DNA from: Flavobacterium cupriresistens
Lineage (GTDB): Bacteria > Bacteroidota > Bacteroidia > Flavobacteriales > Flavobacteriaceae
Assembly: GCF_020911925.1 (NCBI RefSeq)
Contig: NZ_CP087134.1
Location: 3,720,001 to 3,784,000, forward strand
Direction of reading: 5' to 3'
DNA length: 64,000 nucleotides
Shown here: piece after piece, positions 42,258-50,297 of the stretch
Position numbering within the stretch: position 1 is the first letter of the stretch
Layout: the number at the start of each line of letters is the position of its first letter
Notes under the pieces: model-generated
Seen by the model: the letters and a program-made list of their open reading frames with translations, nothing else
The model's database searches: none
Told to the model about the DNA's origin: nothing
Position numbers and translations under genes: made by a program

Positions 42258-43139
42258 TTACCTGACATTTACTTTATATGGAATGTAAATTGTTGCTTCT
42301 TTTTCACCTTTATAAATCCAAGGTGGCAAAACACTTAAAGCTTCTAATATTGTATAATAAAGTAATTTTTTAGATAGTTTGTTGTGCTCAATTTTATGTA
42401 GTTTACTTTCAGGATTGGTTTGAACAGTAGTACTAAATTTAAGTGTAGTTTTTGAACTTTTTTCATTTTCTTCGTTAAGAATAAATGTACTGGAGCTATT
42501 TTCTTCAATTCGATATTTTGCTAGATATTTTAAATCTGCATATGTATCCCAAAAATCTATTGGAACTTCGGCGTTTTCTATAAATAAATCATAGGATAAA
42601 AATACGCCTCCTAAAAGTGTTGAGCCTTTAAGTTTTTCCTCAACTTCGTTTAAGATATATTCTGAATTTGCGTAATTGTATTGTGTTACTATTTTTTTTC
42701 CTTTTTTATCTTTTACAGTCCATATATTAATAGGTTTGTCCATTTCATATTCACCATCAATTACTGGAATTCCTTTTTCATTATAATATTTCCAAACTCC
42801 ATTTTTTTTGCCATTTATAAAATTACCAGTAAATTTTACTTTGCCATTCATAAAGTATAATTCCAACAAACCATTAAGTTTGCCTTCGGAATAATTTATT
42901 TTACTAATTAGTCCACCTTTATAATTATATGAAATCCATTCTCCATCCGGAAAGTCATTTTTAAAAGCACCGATAGTATTTGTTTTCTCATTGCAAATTC
43001 TTTCATATTTCCCATCATAAGTAGGTGAGTTATTTTCGATTTTGTCTATACAATTACAATAATCAAGTTTTTCTATTTGTTGACTAAACGAAAAACTTGT
43101 GAATGAGATTACTACTAATGTTAAAAGTGTTTTGTTCAT
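42258..43139 (-). CDS. Secreted MORN/YwqK-type repeat protein
   Basis: This 293-residue protein has a signal peptide (MNKTLLTLVVISFTSFSFSQ). Residues about 50-160 hold MORN-like repeats (GEWISYNYKGGLISKINYSEG, KLNGLLELYFMNGKVKFTGNF, GKKNGVWKYYNEKGIPVIDGEY), the pattern of the YwqK antitoxin-like family. The C-terminal half is unassigned. In B. subtilis YwqK is part of a toxin-antitoxin neighbourhood; here the protein is exported and no toxin is visible. I chose the ATG at 43139 before the signal peptide. The gene is flanked on both sides by an 80-bp direct repeat. Confidence 0.78.
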   Translation of the reverse strand: MNKTLLTLVVISFTSFSFSQQIEKLDYCNCIDKIENNSPTYDGKYERICNEKTNTIGAFKNDFPDGEWISYNYKGGLISKINYSEGKLNGLLELYFMNGKVKFTGNFINGKKNGVWKYYNEKGIPVIDGEYEMDKPINIWTVKDKKGKKIVTQYNYANSEYILNEVEEKLKGSTLLGGVFLSYDLFIENAEVPIDFWDTYADLKYLAKYRIEENSSSTFILNEENEKSSKTTLKFSTTVQTNPESKLHKIEHNKLSKKLLYYTILEALSVLPPWIYKGEKEATIYIPYKVNVR

Positions 43140-43228
43140 AATTTTAAGGTTTTTTCTGATTCTGCGATTCAATTATTGCTAGTATTCTGGCGCTACACGA
43201 AGTTTGGGATTAGTGATGCGAGATGTTC

Positions 43229-43312
43229 CAATTATCCTCAAATTTTGCAAGTACAAAACCATTTTTAAATTAAGCAAATTGCCTAAATTTATTGCGACGG
43301 CTGTCATGTGTT
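43229..43312. repeat. Direct repeat copy 2 (upstream of the MORN gene)
   Basis: CAATTATCCTCAAATTTTGC, then ACCATTTTTAAATTAAGC and GCCTAAATTTATTGCGACGG, aligns with 42167-42250 in the same orientation. The pair encloses the MORN-repeat gene like the borders of a gene cassette. Confidence 0.7.
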
Positions 43313-43567
43313 TTCTTCTACTAAGATTGATATTTTCTAATAATATGCTTCATATTTAAAGTAAATAAAATTGCGCAAGAGAAACCTTGTAGAATAATTA
43401 TTAATCTATCTTACTATGGGTTTGTATGGACTAAATAATAAAGAACACGTTTTTACAATACTACATAAAACAAAATACTATGATTATTATATTTTTTATA
43501 AATTGAGATTTATTTTTGAGACAATAAAAAATTTAGCGAAGCAATTTGCGAAGTACATTAACAAAAA
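43313..43567. other. Spacer between repeat copy 2 and the tRNA
   Basis: This is AT-rich. A 54-codon plus-strand frame (43416-43580, MGLYGLNNKEHVFTILHKTK onward) runs into the terminator hairpin. I do not regard it as a gene with any confidence. Confidence 0.35.
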
Positions 43568-43597
43568 AAAAACTCCCTAATTTCTTAAGGAGTTTCT
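43568..43597 (-). terminator. Terminator hairpin of tRNA-Val (copy C)
   Basis: AAACTCC pairs with GGAGTTT around CTAATTTCTTAA, flanked by A-runs that read as a U tract on the minus strand. It starts directly after the encoded CCA of tRNA-Val and is the intact member of the series. Confidence 0.85.
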
Positions 43598-43675
43598 TGG
43601 TGGGCGATGAGGGGTTCGAACCCCCGACCCCCTCGGTGTAAACGAGGTGCTCTGAACCAGCTGAGCTAATCGCCC
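43598..43675 (-). tRNA. tRNA-Val (anticodon UAC)
   Basis: A 78-base cloverleaf is read on the minus strand. Its acceptor stem is GGGCGAT with ATCGCCC, its D arm GCTC/GAGC, its anticodon stem CCTCG/CGAGG with loop TTTACAC (anticodon TAC), and its T arm GGGGG/CCCTC with loop TTCGAAC. Discriminator A and an encoded CCA end it. All arms pair, so the gene looks intact. Confidence 0.97.
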
Positions 43676-43887
43676 TATTTTACTAGGTTGCAATCGTATT
43701 GTGATTGCGAGTGCAAATATACAGCTAGATTTTGTATTTGCAAGCATATTTGTGAAAAAAGTGAAATAATTTTTTGAGTTTTTCTTTAGCGAACTCTTTT
43801 ACAGTAAATTAATGTAATCCCATTTGCTTCATAATTATTCAGGTTCCGTTAAAAAAATCACAAAACGGCTAAGTTTAGCATATAACT

Positions 43888-43917
43888 TTGGTTTCAGTCG
43901 CTATAATCATACCTTTG
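43888..43917 (+). promoter_or_regulatory. Promoter of the ABC exporter gene (TTG-N19-TACCTTTG)
   Basis: A TTG at 43888-43890 lies 19 bases before TACCTTTG at 43910-43917, a full match to the Bacteroidota promoter. It places the transcription start at about 43924 and supports the ATG at 43941. Confidence 0.8.
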
Positions 43918-43940
43918 TATATCTTAATTGTATATTTAAA

Positions 43941-45725
43941 ATGGCCAGATATAAAGAAAATGATTTGCCAAAATCAAAGATTACCGCTACTTCTCTCAAT
44001 AAAGCAAAACTAATATTCAAATACGCCGGAAAACACCAATGGAAATTCTATGTTGGTTTATTCTTCCTGTTGCTAACAGGAGCTACTGCCCTAGCCTTTC
44101 CTAAGTTAATGGGAATGTTAGTCGACTGCGTTAAAAACAAAGACAATACAGAAACCAATAAAATTGCTTTAAGCTTAGTTGCTATACTATTTCTTCAGGC
44201 CTTCTTTTCTTTCTTTAGATTGTCTTTATTTATCAATTTTACCGAAAATACGCTGGCAACCTTGCGTTTGTCTTTATATACCAATTTGGTTAAGTTGCCT
44301 ATGACGTTCTTCTCTCAAAAAAGAGTTGGTGAACTTAACAGTCGTATCAGCGCTGATATTACGCAGATTCAAGACACGCTGACCAGTACGATAGCAGAAT
44401 TTTTACGCCAGTTTATATTGATCATCGGAGGTGTGATTTTATTGGCTACAGAAAGTTTCAAGCTTACTTTGTTAATGCTTTCTGTTGTGCCCTTGGTGGC
44501 TGTTGCAGCCGTAATCTTCGGAAGATTTATTAGAAAATACTCCAAACAAGTGCAAGATCAGGTGGCCGAAAGCCAGGTTATTGTAGAAGAAACCATGCAA
44601 GGGATTAGTATCGTGAAAGCATTTGCTAACGAATGGTATGAAATTGCAAGATACAAAGGCAAAATAAACGAAGTGGTTAAACTGGCGATTAAAGGCGGTA
44701 AATACCGTGGTTACTTTGCTTCGTTTATTATATTCTGTTTGTTTGGTGCGATTGTAGCCGTAGTTTGGTACGGGGTACGATTGAGTATTGCGGGTGAAAT
44801 GAGTGTCGGTCAATTGATTTCATTTGTGTTGTATTCTACTTTTGTAGGGGCGTCTTTTGGAGGAATAGCCGAATTATATGCTCAAATACAGAAAGCAATT
44901 GGTGCTACTGAAAGGGTTTTTGAATTATTAGAAGAAACACCGGAGGAAATAAACGTTGAAGCAAACGGGGCGCATGAGAAAATTAAAGGAAATGTAGCGT
45001 TTAACAATGTAGCATTTAGTTATCCTTCGCGCAAAGAAATAGAAGTGCTTAAGAATGTAAGTTTTACAGCAGAATTTGGTCAAAAAATAGCAATTGTAGG
45101 GCCAAGTGGTGCCGGAAAATCGACTATTTCATCTCTTTTACTGCGCTTTTACGATATTTCGTCAGGGGTAATTACCGTTGATGGAAAGAATATTTATGAC
45201 TATGATCTGGAAAATCTACGTGGCAACATGAGTATCGTTCCGCAAGATGTGATTTTGTTTGGAGGAACGATTAAAGAAAATATCGCTTACGGTAAACCCG
45301 ACGCTACGGACGAGGAAATTATTCAGGCGGCGAAACAAGCAAACGCATTCAACTTTGTGAATGGTTTTCCGGAGAAATTCGAAACTTTGGTTGGAGAACG
45401 TGGTGTAAAATTGTCCGGTGGTCAACGTCAGCGTATTGCCATTGCAAGGGCTTTGCTTAAAAATCCAAGTATACTGATTCTCGATGAAGCGACTTCTTCT
45501 TTGGACAGTGAAAGTGAAAAATTAGTTCAAGAAGCCTTAGAAATTCTAATGGAAGGAAGAACCAGTATTATTATCGCACACCGTCTGTCAACAATCAGAA
45601 GTGCCGATAAAATTTTGGTTTTAGACAACGGAAAAATTACCGAAGAAGGAACACATCAGGAACTGATAAATTTGGAGAATGGAATTTATAAAAACCTGAG
45701 TAACTTACAATTTACCCATAATTAG
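43941..45725 (+). CDS. ABC exporter (fused membrane and ATPase domains)
   Basis: This 594-residue half transporter of the MsbA/LmrA-like class has six membrane helices in residues about 35-320, in an ABC_membrane domain. An ATPase domain at about 350-594 has Walker A GPSGAGKS, Q-loop VPQDVILFGGTIKENI, the signature LSGGQRQR, Walker B LLKNPSILILDEATSSLD and the switch histidine in IAHRLSTI. It works as a homodimer or heterodimer in the inner membrane to export lipids, drugs or peptides. I start it at the ATG at 43941, just after a good promoter, instead of the upstream frame extension at 43824. Confidence 0.95.
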   Translation: MARYKENDLPKSKITATSLNKAKLIFKYAGKHQWKFYVGLFFLLLTGATALAFPKLMGMLVDCVKNKDNTETNKIALSLVAILFLQAFFSFFRLSLFINFTENTLATLRLSLYTNLVKLPMTFFSQKRVGELNSRISADITQIQDTLTSTIAEFLRQFILIIGGVILLATESFKLTLLMLSVVPLVAVAAVIFGRFIRKYSKQVQDQVAESQVIVEETMQGISIVKAFANEWYEIARYKGKINEVVKLAIKGGKYRGYFASFIIFCLFGAIVAVVWYGVRLSIAGEMSVGQLISFVLYSTFVGASFGGIAELYAQIQKAIGATERVFELLEETPEEINVEANGAHEKIKGNVAFNNVAFSYPSRKEIEVLKNVSFTAEFGQKIAIVGPSGAGKSTISSLLLRFYDISSGVITVDGKNIYDYDLENLRGNMSIVPQDVILFGGTIKENIAYGKPDATDEEIIQAAKQANAFNFVNGFPEKFETLVGERGVKLSGGQRQRIAIARALLKNPSILILDEATSSLDSESEKLVQEALEILMEGRTSIIIAHRLSTIRSADKILVLDNGKITEEGTHQELINLENGIYKNLSNLQFTHN

Positions 45726-45792
45726 AGGTTAAAAAAAGTCTCTTTTTTTTGTAAGAAAATATAAAATAATAACAAACAAATACTTAAATTTG

Positions 45793-45830
45793 AAGTCAAT
45801 GGGTGTAAAAACTCATTGGCTTTTCTTTTT
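45793..45830 (+). terminator. Terminator after the ABC exporter
   Basis: AAGTCAATGGGT pairs with ACTCATTGGCTT around a GTAAAA loop and is followed by a long T-run. Confidence 0.85.
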
Positions 45831-45879
45831 TTTTTACCTAAATCGTTTCCAGTTTATGTCGTAATCAAATACTTTAAAT

Positions 45880-47091
45880 ATGAGTCAAAAAGAACTTAAT
45901 TTGAAAATTTATTTTGGTGTCTTACTTTTATCTTTTTGCTCAATTACATTCTCTCAAGAGCAAAAGGACTCTACTAAACTAATGAATGTGAGTTATGGAA
46001 GTAAAGGAATTCAATTAGAGACCAGAGATAATAAATTCTTGTTTCAATTACAAAGCAGATTACAGTTTCGTTTTGCAACTCCATACGATCAGGACCCGTT
46101 AACGTATGATGATTTCAATCAGGACAATCAGACCGCCTTTAAAATAAACAGGGCAAGGCTAAAGGTCGGAGGTCATGCTTTTGAGCCGTGGTTGAAGTAT
46201 TATTGGGAATACGAGCTAAGTCAGTCCAATTTGTTGGATTTTAGAATCATGATTGAAAAATGGGATTGGATGAGTTTTAAAATTGGTCAATGGAAAACGG
46301 AATTTACCCGCGAACGTTTTATTAGCAGTGGGGAACAACAAATGGTCGAACGCTCTATACTAAACCGCCCTTTTACCACAGACAGACAGCATGGAGTTGA
46401 AATTTATGGTCATCTAAAAGGAAAAGGCATAGCTGATTTTAATTATTGGGTAGCTGCTCTAACCGGAACCGGAAGAGGAAATACTAAAAACGACGACCAA
46501 AACCTAATGTACTTTGGAAGAGCACAGTGGAATTTCTTAGGCAGAACACTTGATTTCGAAGGAGGAGACTTAGAATTTCATGAAAAACCAACCGCTATTA
46601 TAGCCTTGGCCGGAGTAACAAACAGAAGTCCGTATACTCGTTTTTCCCAAGCCGGTGGTGGCTCTTTGGAGGGGTTTGAAGAAGAAAAACCGGGTCAATA
46701 CAGAGTTAATCAATACAATATAGAATCCGCATTCATGTTTCGTGGATTTTCCTGGCAAAGCGAATGGCATCACAAAAATATTATCGACAGGGTAAACAAC
46801 AATGAATTAACCCGATTACGAGGGTATTATGCGCAAGCTGGCTACTTTTTTCATACCATTTGGCCTTGGGTTCCTAAACATTTAGAAATGGCAGGGAGAC
46901 ATGCGGTTTATCGTCCTGATAAAAATTTTAAAGACAACCTGCAAAGAGAATCTACGGTTGCTTTTAATTACTTTTTTAAGGGGCATAAAAACAAGCTCAC
47001 CGGAGAGGTCTCCTACTTTGATTTCCAGGATTCTAGCCTGCAATATACCGGTGGTTGGCGCTTTAGAGTGCAATGGGATATTTCACTTTAA
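45880..47091 (+). CDS. OprO/OprP-type porin
   Basis: This 403-residue outer-membrane beta barrel has a signal peptide (IYFGVLLLSFCSITFSQ). It matches the phosphate-selective porin O/P family: KGIQLETRDNKFLFQLQSRLQFRFA near the start, KINRARLKVGGHAFEPWLKYYWEYEL, and QWKTEFTRERFISSGEQQMVERSILN, with the closing strands ending in GGWRFRVQWDISL. In Bacteroidota these proteins often pass phosphate or related anions. It lies 96 bases before a second porin gene on the same strand. Confidence 0.92.
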   Translation: MSQKELNLKIYFGVLLLSFCSITFSQEQKDSTKLMNVSYGSKGIQLETRDNKFLFQLQSRLQFRFATPYDQDPLTYDDFNQDNQTAFKINRARLKVGGHAFEPWLKYYWEYELSQSNLLDFRIMIEKWDWMSFKIGQWKTEFTRERFISSGEQQMVERSILNRPFTTDRQHGVEIYGHLKGKGIADFNYWVAALTGTGRGNTKNDDQNLMYFGRAQWNFLGRTLDFEGGDLEFHEKPTAIIALAGVTNRSPYTRFSQAGGGSLEGFEEEKPGQYRVNQYNIESAFMFRGFSWQSEWHHKNIIDRVNNNELTRLRGYYAQAGYFFHTIWPWVPKHLEMAGRHAVYRPDKNFKDNLQRESTVAFNYFFKGHKNKLTGEVSYFDFQDSSLQYTGGWRFRVQWDISL

Positions 47092-47187
47092 ATAAAGTAA
47101 TTTCTGTAAAATTGGGAAAATTTTATGACTTGAAATAAGCTCAGATTTTATATGTTTGCCTTTAAATCCGGTAAACAAGCCTCTATT

Positions 47188-48507
47188 ATGAAAAAAATCC
47201 GTTACAGAAGCAGTTTAATTTTTTTTGCTGTTTTACTCCTTTCACTCTCTAATTTAAACGCCCAAAAAAAACAATCCCCATTTGTAGTTAATTTATCCGA
47301 AGACGGATCACAATACATTAAATTCGGAATGAATCTTCAGGTTTGGGGACGCTATTCAGAGCTAAATCCCGGAAGCAAAATTGGAACTGACGAAGTAAAC
47401 CAAACGTATGATATCGTAATTAGACGTTTGCGTTTGCAGGCGATGGGAATGTTAACGGAGAATATCTTTTTTCACCTTCAATTGGGGCAAAATAACATCA
47501 ATTTTCAGCAAAATTCGGGCCCTTCCAATGCACCGCTTTCTATTATGGATGCTTTGGGGGAATACCATTTTAATGATAAACTTCATATTGGTGGTGGTTT
47601 AACCGCCTGGGGAGCCGGAACAACAAGATATTCGGCAAATAGTAGTTCTTCTCATTTAACACTGGATACGCCGATGTATCAACAGTTTATTAATACCTCC
47701 TCTACTTTTGGAAACAGAAACTTAAGTATTTATGCTAAAGGAGATTTGGGAAAATTCAATTACCGAGCTGCAATCACAAATCCATATAAAAACAGCGTAA
47801 ATAATTTAGGCATCAACTCTACATTAAGTACAGAAACGCCGAGAGCGCAATATTCAGGGATCCTGACCTATTCTTTTTTCGAGAAAGAATCTTTGGAAGA
47901 TCCATACCACAAAGGAACTTACTTAGGGACTAAAAAGGTCTTTAATCTGGCACTGGGTTATATGACACAAGCAAAAGCGATGTGGCATCTAACAGCTGAC
48001 GATAAAATCGCCCACGATGACATGAGTGTTTTAGGCTTTGATGTTTTTTACGACAGTCCAATCAATGATAAAGGAGCTGCTATTACCGCTTATGCTTCTT
48101 ACAACAATAATAATTACGGTCGAAATTACATTCAATCTGTTTCAACTCCTAACCCGGCTGTTGGAGATAATGGTTTAATCAATGGTTCCGGAGCCGGTTT
48201 TATTGGCGTAGGTACAGGGAATATTTATTACGGACAATTCGGATACTTATTTGCTAAATCCTCTAATGCGGCTAAAAAAGGACGATTCCAGCCCTATGTA
48301 GCGGCACAAGTTGCTGCTTTAGAAGCCTTGGACACTCCAATGACGATGTATGAAATTGGAGCAAATTATTACACAACAGGTACTTTTGGTCCAAAATTTA
48401 GTCTAAACTATCAAAACAGAGCGATCTACGATAATCCACTAATTGGAAAATACAAACAAAGCGATCGATTAGGAACTGTGGTGCTGCAATGTCAGGTTTC
48501 GTTTTAA
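47188..48507 (+). CDS. Second OprO/P-like porin
   Basis: This 439-residue beta barrel has a signal peptide (IFFAVLLLSLSNLNAQ). It shares the porin O/P plan with its neighbour: GSQYIKFGMNLQVWGRYSELNPG, then YDIVIRRLRLQAMGMLTENIFFHLQLGQNNINF. The C-terminus ends in YKQSDRLGTVVLQCQVSF with the terminal aromatic residue of outer-membrane barrels. The two porins differ too much to be recent duplicates. I start it at the ATG at 47188, directly before the signal peptide. A terminator follows. Confidence 0.88.
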   Translation: MKKIRYRSSLIFFAVLLLSLSNLNAQKKQSPFVVNLSEDGSQYIKFGMNLQVWGRYSELNPGSKIGTDEVNQTYDIVIRRLRLQAMGMLTENIFFHLQLGQNNINFQQNSGPSNAPLSIMDALGEYHFNDKLHIGGGLTAWGAGTTRYSANSSSSHLTLDTPMYQQFINTSSTFGNRNLSIYAKGDLGKFNYRAAITNPYKNSVNNLGINSTLSTETPRAQYSGILTYSFFEKESLEDPYHKGTYLGTKKVFNLALGYMTQAKAMWHLTADDKIAHDDMSVLGFDVFYDSPINDKGAAITAYASYNNNNYGRNYIQSVSTPNPAVGDNGLINGSGAGFIGVGTGNIYYGQFGYLFAKSSNAAKKGRFQPYVAAQVAALEALDTPMTMYEIGANYYTTGTFGPKFSLNYQNRAIYDNPLIGKYKQSDRLGTVVLQCQVSF

Positions 48508-48513
48508 AAAAAA

Positions 48514-48557
48514 AGAAGGAATCTTATAATCTTGGGATTTCTTCTTTTTTTTTTTTT
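48514..48557 (+). terminator. Terminator of the porin pair
   Basis: An AAGAAGGAATC arm pairs with GATTTCTTCTT (one mismatch) around TTATAATCTTGG and is followed by a run of fourteen Ts. Confidence 0.85.
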
Positions 48558-48900
48558 GAGTTGTACGACAATCTATTTTAATTTGAAATTACACGCAAAC
48601 TTGTCATTTAGACGAAGGAGAAATCACACGCGTAAATCGACAAAGAATGGTCGCTCACTATGCGGAATTCCTGATGTGATTTCTCCTTCGTCGAAATGAC
48701 ACGGAATCGAGTGAAAGTGTGAGTTAGAAAAACATTTGTTCATTTCGAGGTACGATAAATCACAAACGTGACTCGACAAAGAATGGTCGCTCTCTATGCG
48801 GAATTCCTAGTGTGATTTCTCCTTCGTCGAAATGACACGGAATCAAGTATAAAGTGTAAGTTAGGAAATCTCGTGCTAAACTGACAAATAGGATAAAAAA
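48558..48900. repeat. Two tandem copies of the GACGAAGGAGAAATC palindrome
   Basis: Copy one (48603-48700) reads GTCATTTAGACGAAGGAGAA, then ATCACA and so on, to TGTGATTTCTCCTTCGTCGA and AATGAC, a long imperfect hairpin. Copy two (48730-48837) is similar, with a decayed left arm. Both centres contain GACAAAGAATGGTCGCTC and TATGCGGAATTCCT. A relic is at 14926-14995. No gene is seen in this stretch. Confidence 0.85.
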
Positions 48901-48932
48901 AGAGGGAATCTCATAATCTTGAGATTCCCTCT
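48901..48932 (-). terminator. Terminator downstream of proline dehydrogenase
   Basis: AGAGGGAATCTC pairs perfectly with GAGATTCCCTCT around an eight-base loop. The A-run at 48895-48900 gives a U tract on the minus strand. Confidence 0.85.
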
Positions 48933-49037
48933 TCATTTAACTGGATAGCAGCAGAATTAATCTGTTTCTAACTTTTTCTCTTTTTGAGTTCCAAAACGAC
49001 CTCTTCTAAAGTGTAAACTGCGACAGCAAACTGAAAA

Positions 49038-50207
49038 CTATTTCCCTTTCCTACGTCTGCGTTCTGCTTTAATCATAGATAATTCACGACTTGTTTGTCC
49101 TGCTACAGACGTGTTTTCTTCTGCACGACGAATCAAGTACGGCATAACATCTTTTACAGGACCGAATGGCAAATATTTGGCAACATTATAACCGTTTTCG
49201 GCTAAGTTGTAGCTGATATTATCACTCATTCCGTACAATTGACCAAACCAGATTCTGTTATCGTTTTTGGCAATTCCTTTGTTTTGCATCATTTCCATCA
49301 ATTTATAAGAACTCAATTCATTGTGAGTTCCTGCAAAAATGGACATAGTATCTAAATGTTCTAACATATAATGAACTGCTTCATCATAGTTAACGTCTGT
49401 AGCTTCTTTAGAAACACAAATTGGAGAAACGTAATTCTTTTCTTCAGCTCTCTTATTTTCTTTTTCCATATAAGCGCCACGAACCAATTTCATTCCAATA
49501 AAAAAGCCTTCTTTTTTGGCAATATCATGCAATTTTTTCAAATAATCCAAACGATCCCAACGGTACATTTGTAAAGTATTGAAAACAATTGCTTTCTCTT
49601 TATTGTATTTACGCATCATATCGGTTACCAAGTCATCTGCAGCATCCTGCATCCAGCTTTCTTCACCGTCAATTAATAACGCAACATCTTTTTTGTGTGC
49701 TTCACTGCAAACTTTATCAAAACGGGCTACTACTCTATCCCATTCTGCTTGTTCTGCAGGAGACAAGGTTTGTTGCTCTCCTAATTTTTCATAAAGTTCA
49801 AAACGACCTAAGCCCGTAGGTTTAAAAACCGCAAACGGAATTGCTAAACGTTCTTTAGCAAATTCAATCGTTTTTAAAGTCATTTCTAAAGCAGCATCAA
49901 ACTGCTCTTCTTCTTCTTTTCCTTCAACTGAATAATCTAAAACAGATGAAACGCCTTTGGTAAACATTTTGTCTACTACAGTAATACAATCGTCTTCGTT
50001 GATACCACCACAAAAATGGTCAAAAACAGTTGCGCGGATTAATCCTTCTACTGGCAAATGTGCTTTAATAGCAAAATTAGTAACAGCCGTTCCTATCCTC
50101 ACCAAGGGTTCACTGTCGATCATTTTAAAAAGAAAATAAGCTCTGTCAAGTTCCGTATCGCTTTTTAACGAAAATGCAACCTGAGTGTTATCGAATATTT
50201 TTTCCAT
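49038..50207 (-). CDS. Proline dehydrogenase
   Basis: This is a monofunctional FAD-dependent proline dehydrogenase of 389 residues, which oxidises proline to pyrroline-5-carboxylate. Family features include LVRGAYMEKENKRA, FAGTHNELSSYKLM, WFGQLYGMSDNIS and YLPFGPVKDVMPYLIRRAEEN, the last holding the conserved Y-R-R substrate-binding set. The P5C dehydrogenase partner is not in the window. The gene is divergent from aroB; on the minus strand a TATATTTG element (plus-strand CAAATATA at 50225-50232) sits about 18 bases upstream. Confidence 0.94.
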   Translation of the reverse strand: MEKIFDNTQVAFSLKSDTELDRAYFLFKMIDSEPLVRIGTAVTNFAIKAHLPVEGLIRATVFDHFCGGINEDDCITVVDKMFTKGVSSVLDYSVEGKEEEEQFDAALEMTLKTIEFAKERLAIPFAVFKPTGLGRFELYEKLGEQQTLSPAEQAEWDRVVARFDKVCSEAHKKDVALLIDGEESWMQDAADDLVTDMMRKYNKEKAIVFNTLQMYRWDRLDYLKKLHDIAKKEGFFIGMKLVRGAYMEKENKRAEEKNYVSPICVSKEATDVNYDEAVHYMLEHLDTMSIFAGTHNELSSYKLMEMMQNKGIAKNDNRIWFGQLYGMSDNISYNLAENGYNVAKYLPFGPVKDVMPYLIRRAEENTSVAGQTSRELSMIKAERRRRKGK

Positions 50208-50224
50208 TTAGGTTATTTTTTGTG

Positions 50225-50232
50225 CAAATATA
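50225..50232 (-). promoter_or_regulatory. -7 promoter element of the proline dehydrogenase gene
   Basis: TATATTTG is read on the minus strand and matches TAnnTTTG. It lies 18 bases before the start codon. No TTG at the ideal -33 distance was found. Confidence 0.5.
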
Positions 50233-50297
50233 GACAGAGTTTCAATATTATTTACTTAAAAATGCCTTATTTTGCGCTTTCAATTAACTAAAGAATT

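Noticed and set aside
42167..43312. Chromosomal integron with attC sites
   Set aside because: The repeats have some attC-like words, but I could not fit both core sites and no integrase is in the window. Kept as a hypothesis only.
43416..43580. 54-codon open frame before the tRNA-Val terminator (MGLYGLNNKEHVF onward)
   Set aside because: It runs into the terminator hairpin, has no promoter consensus and no family character. Kept only as a note in the spacer entry.
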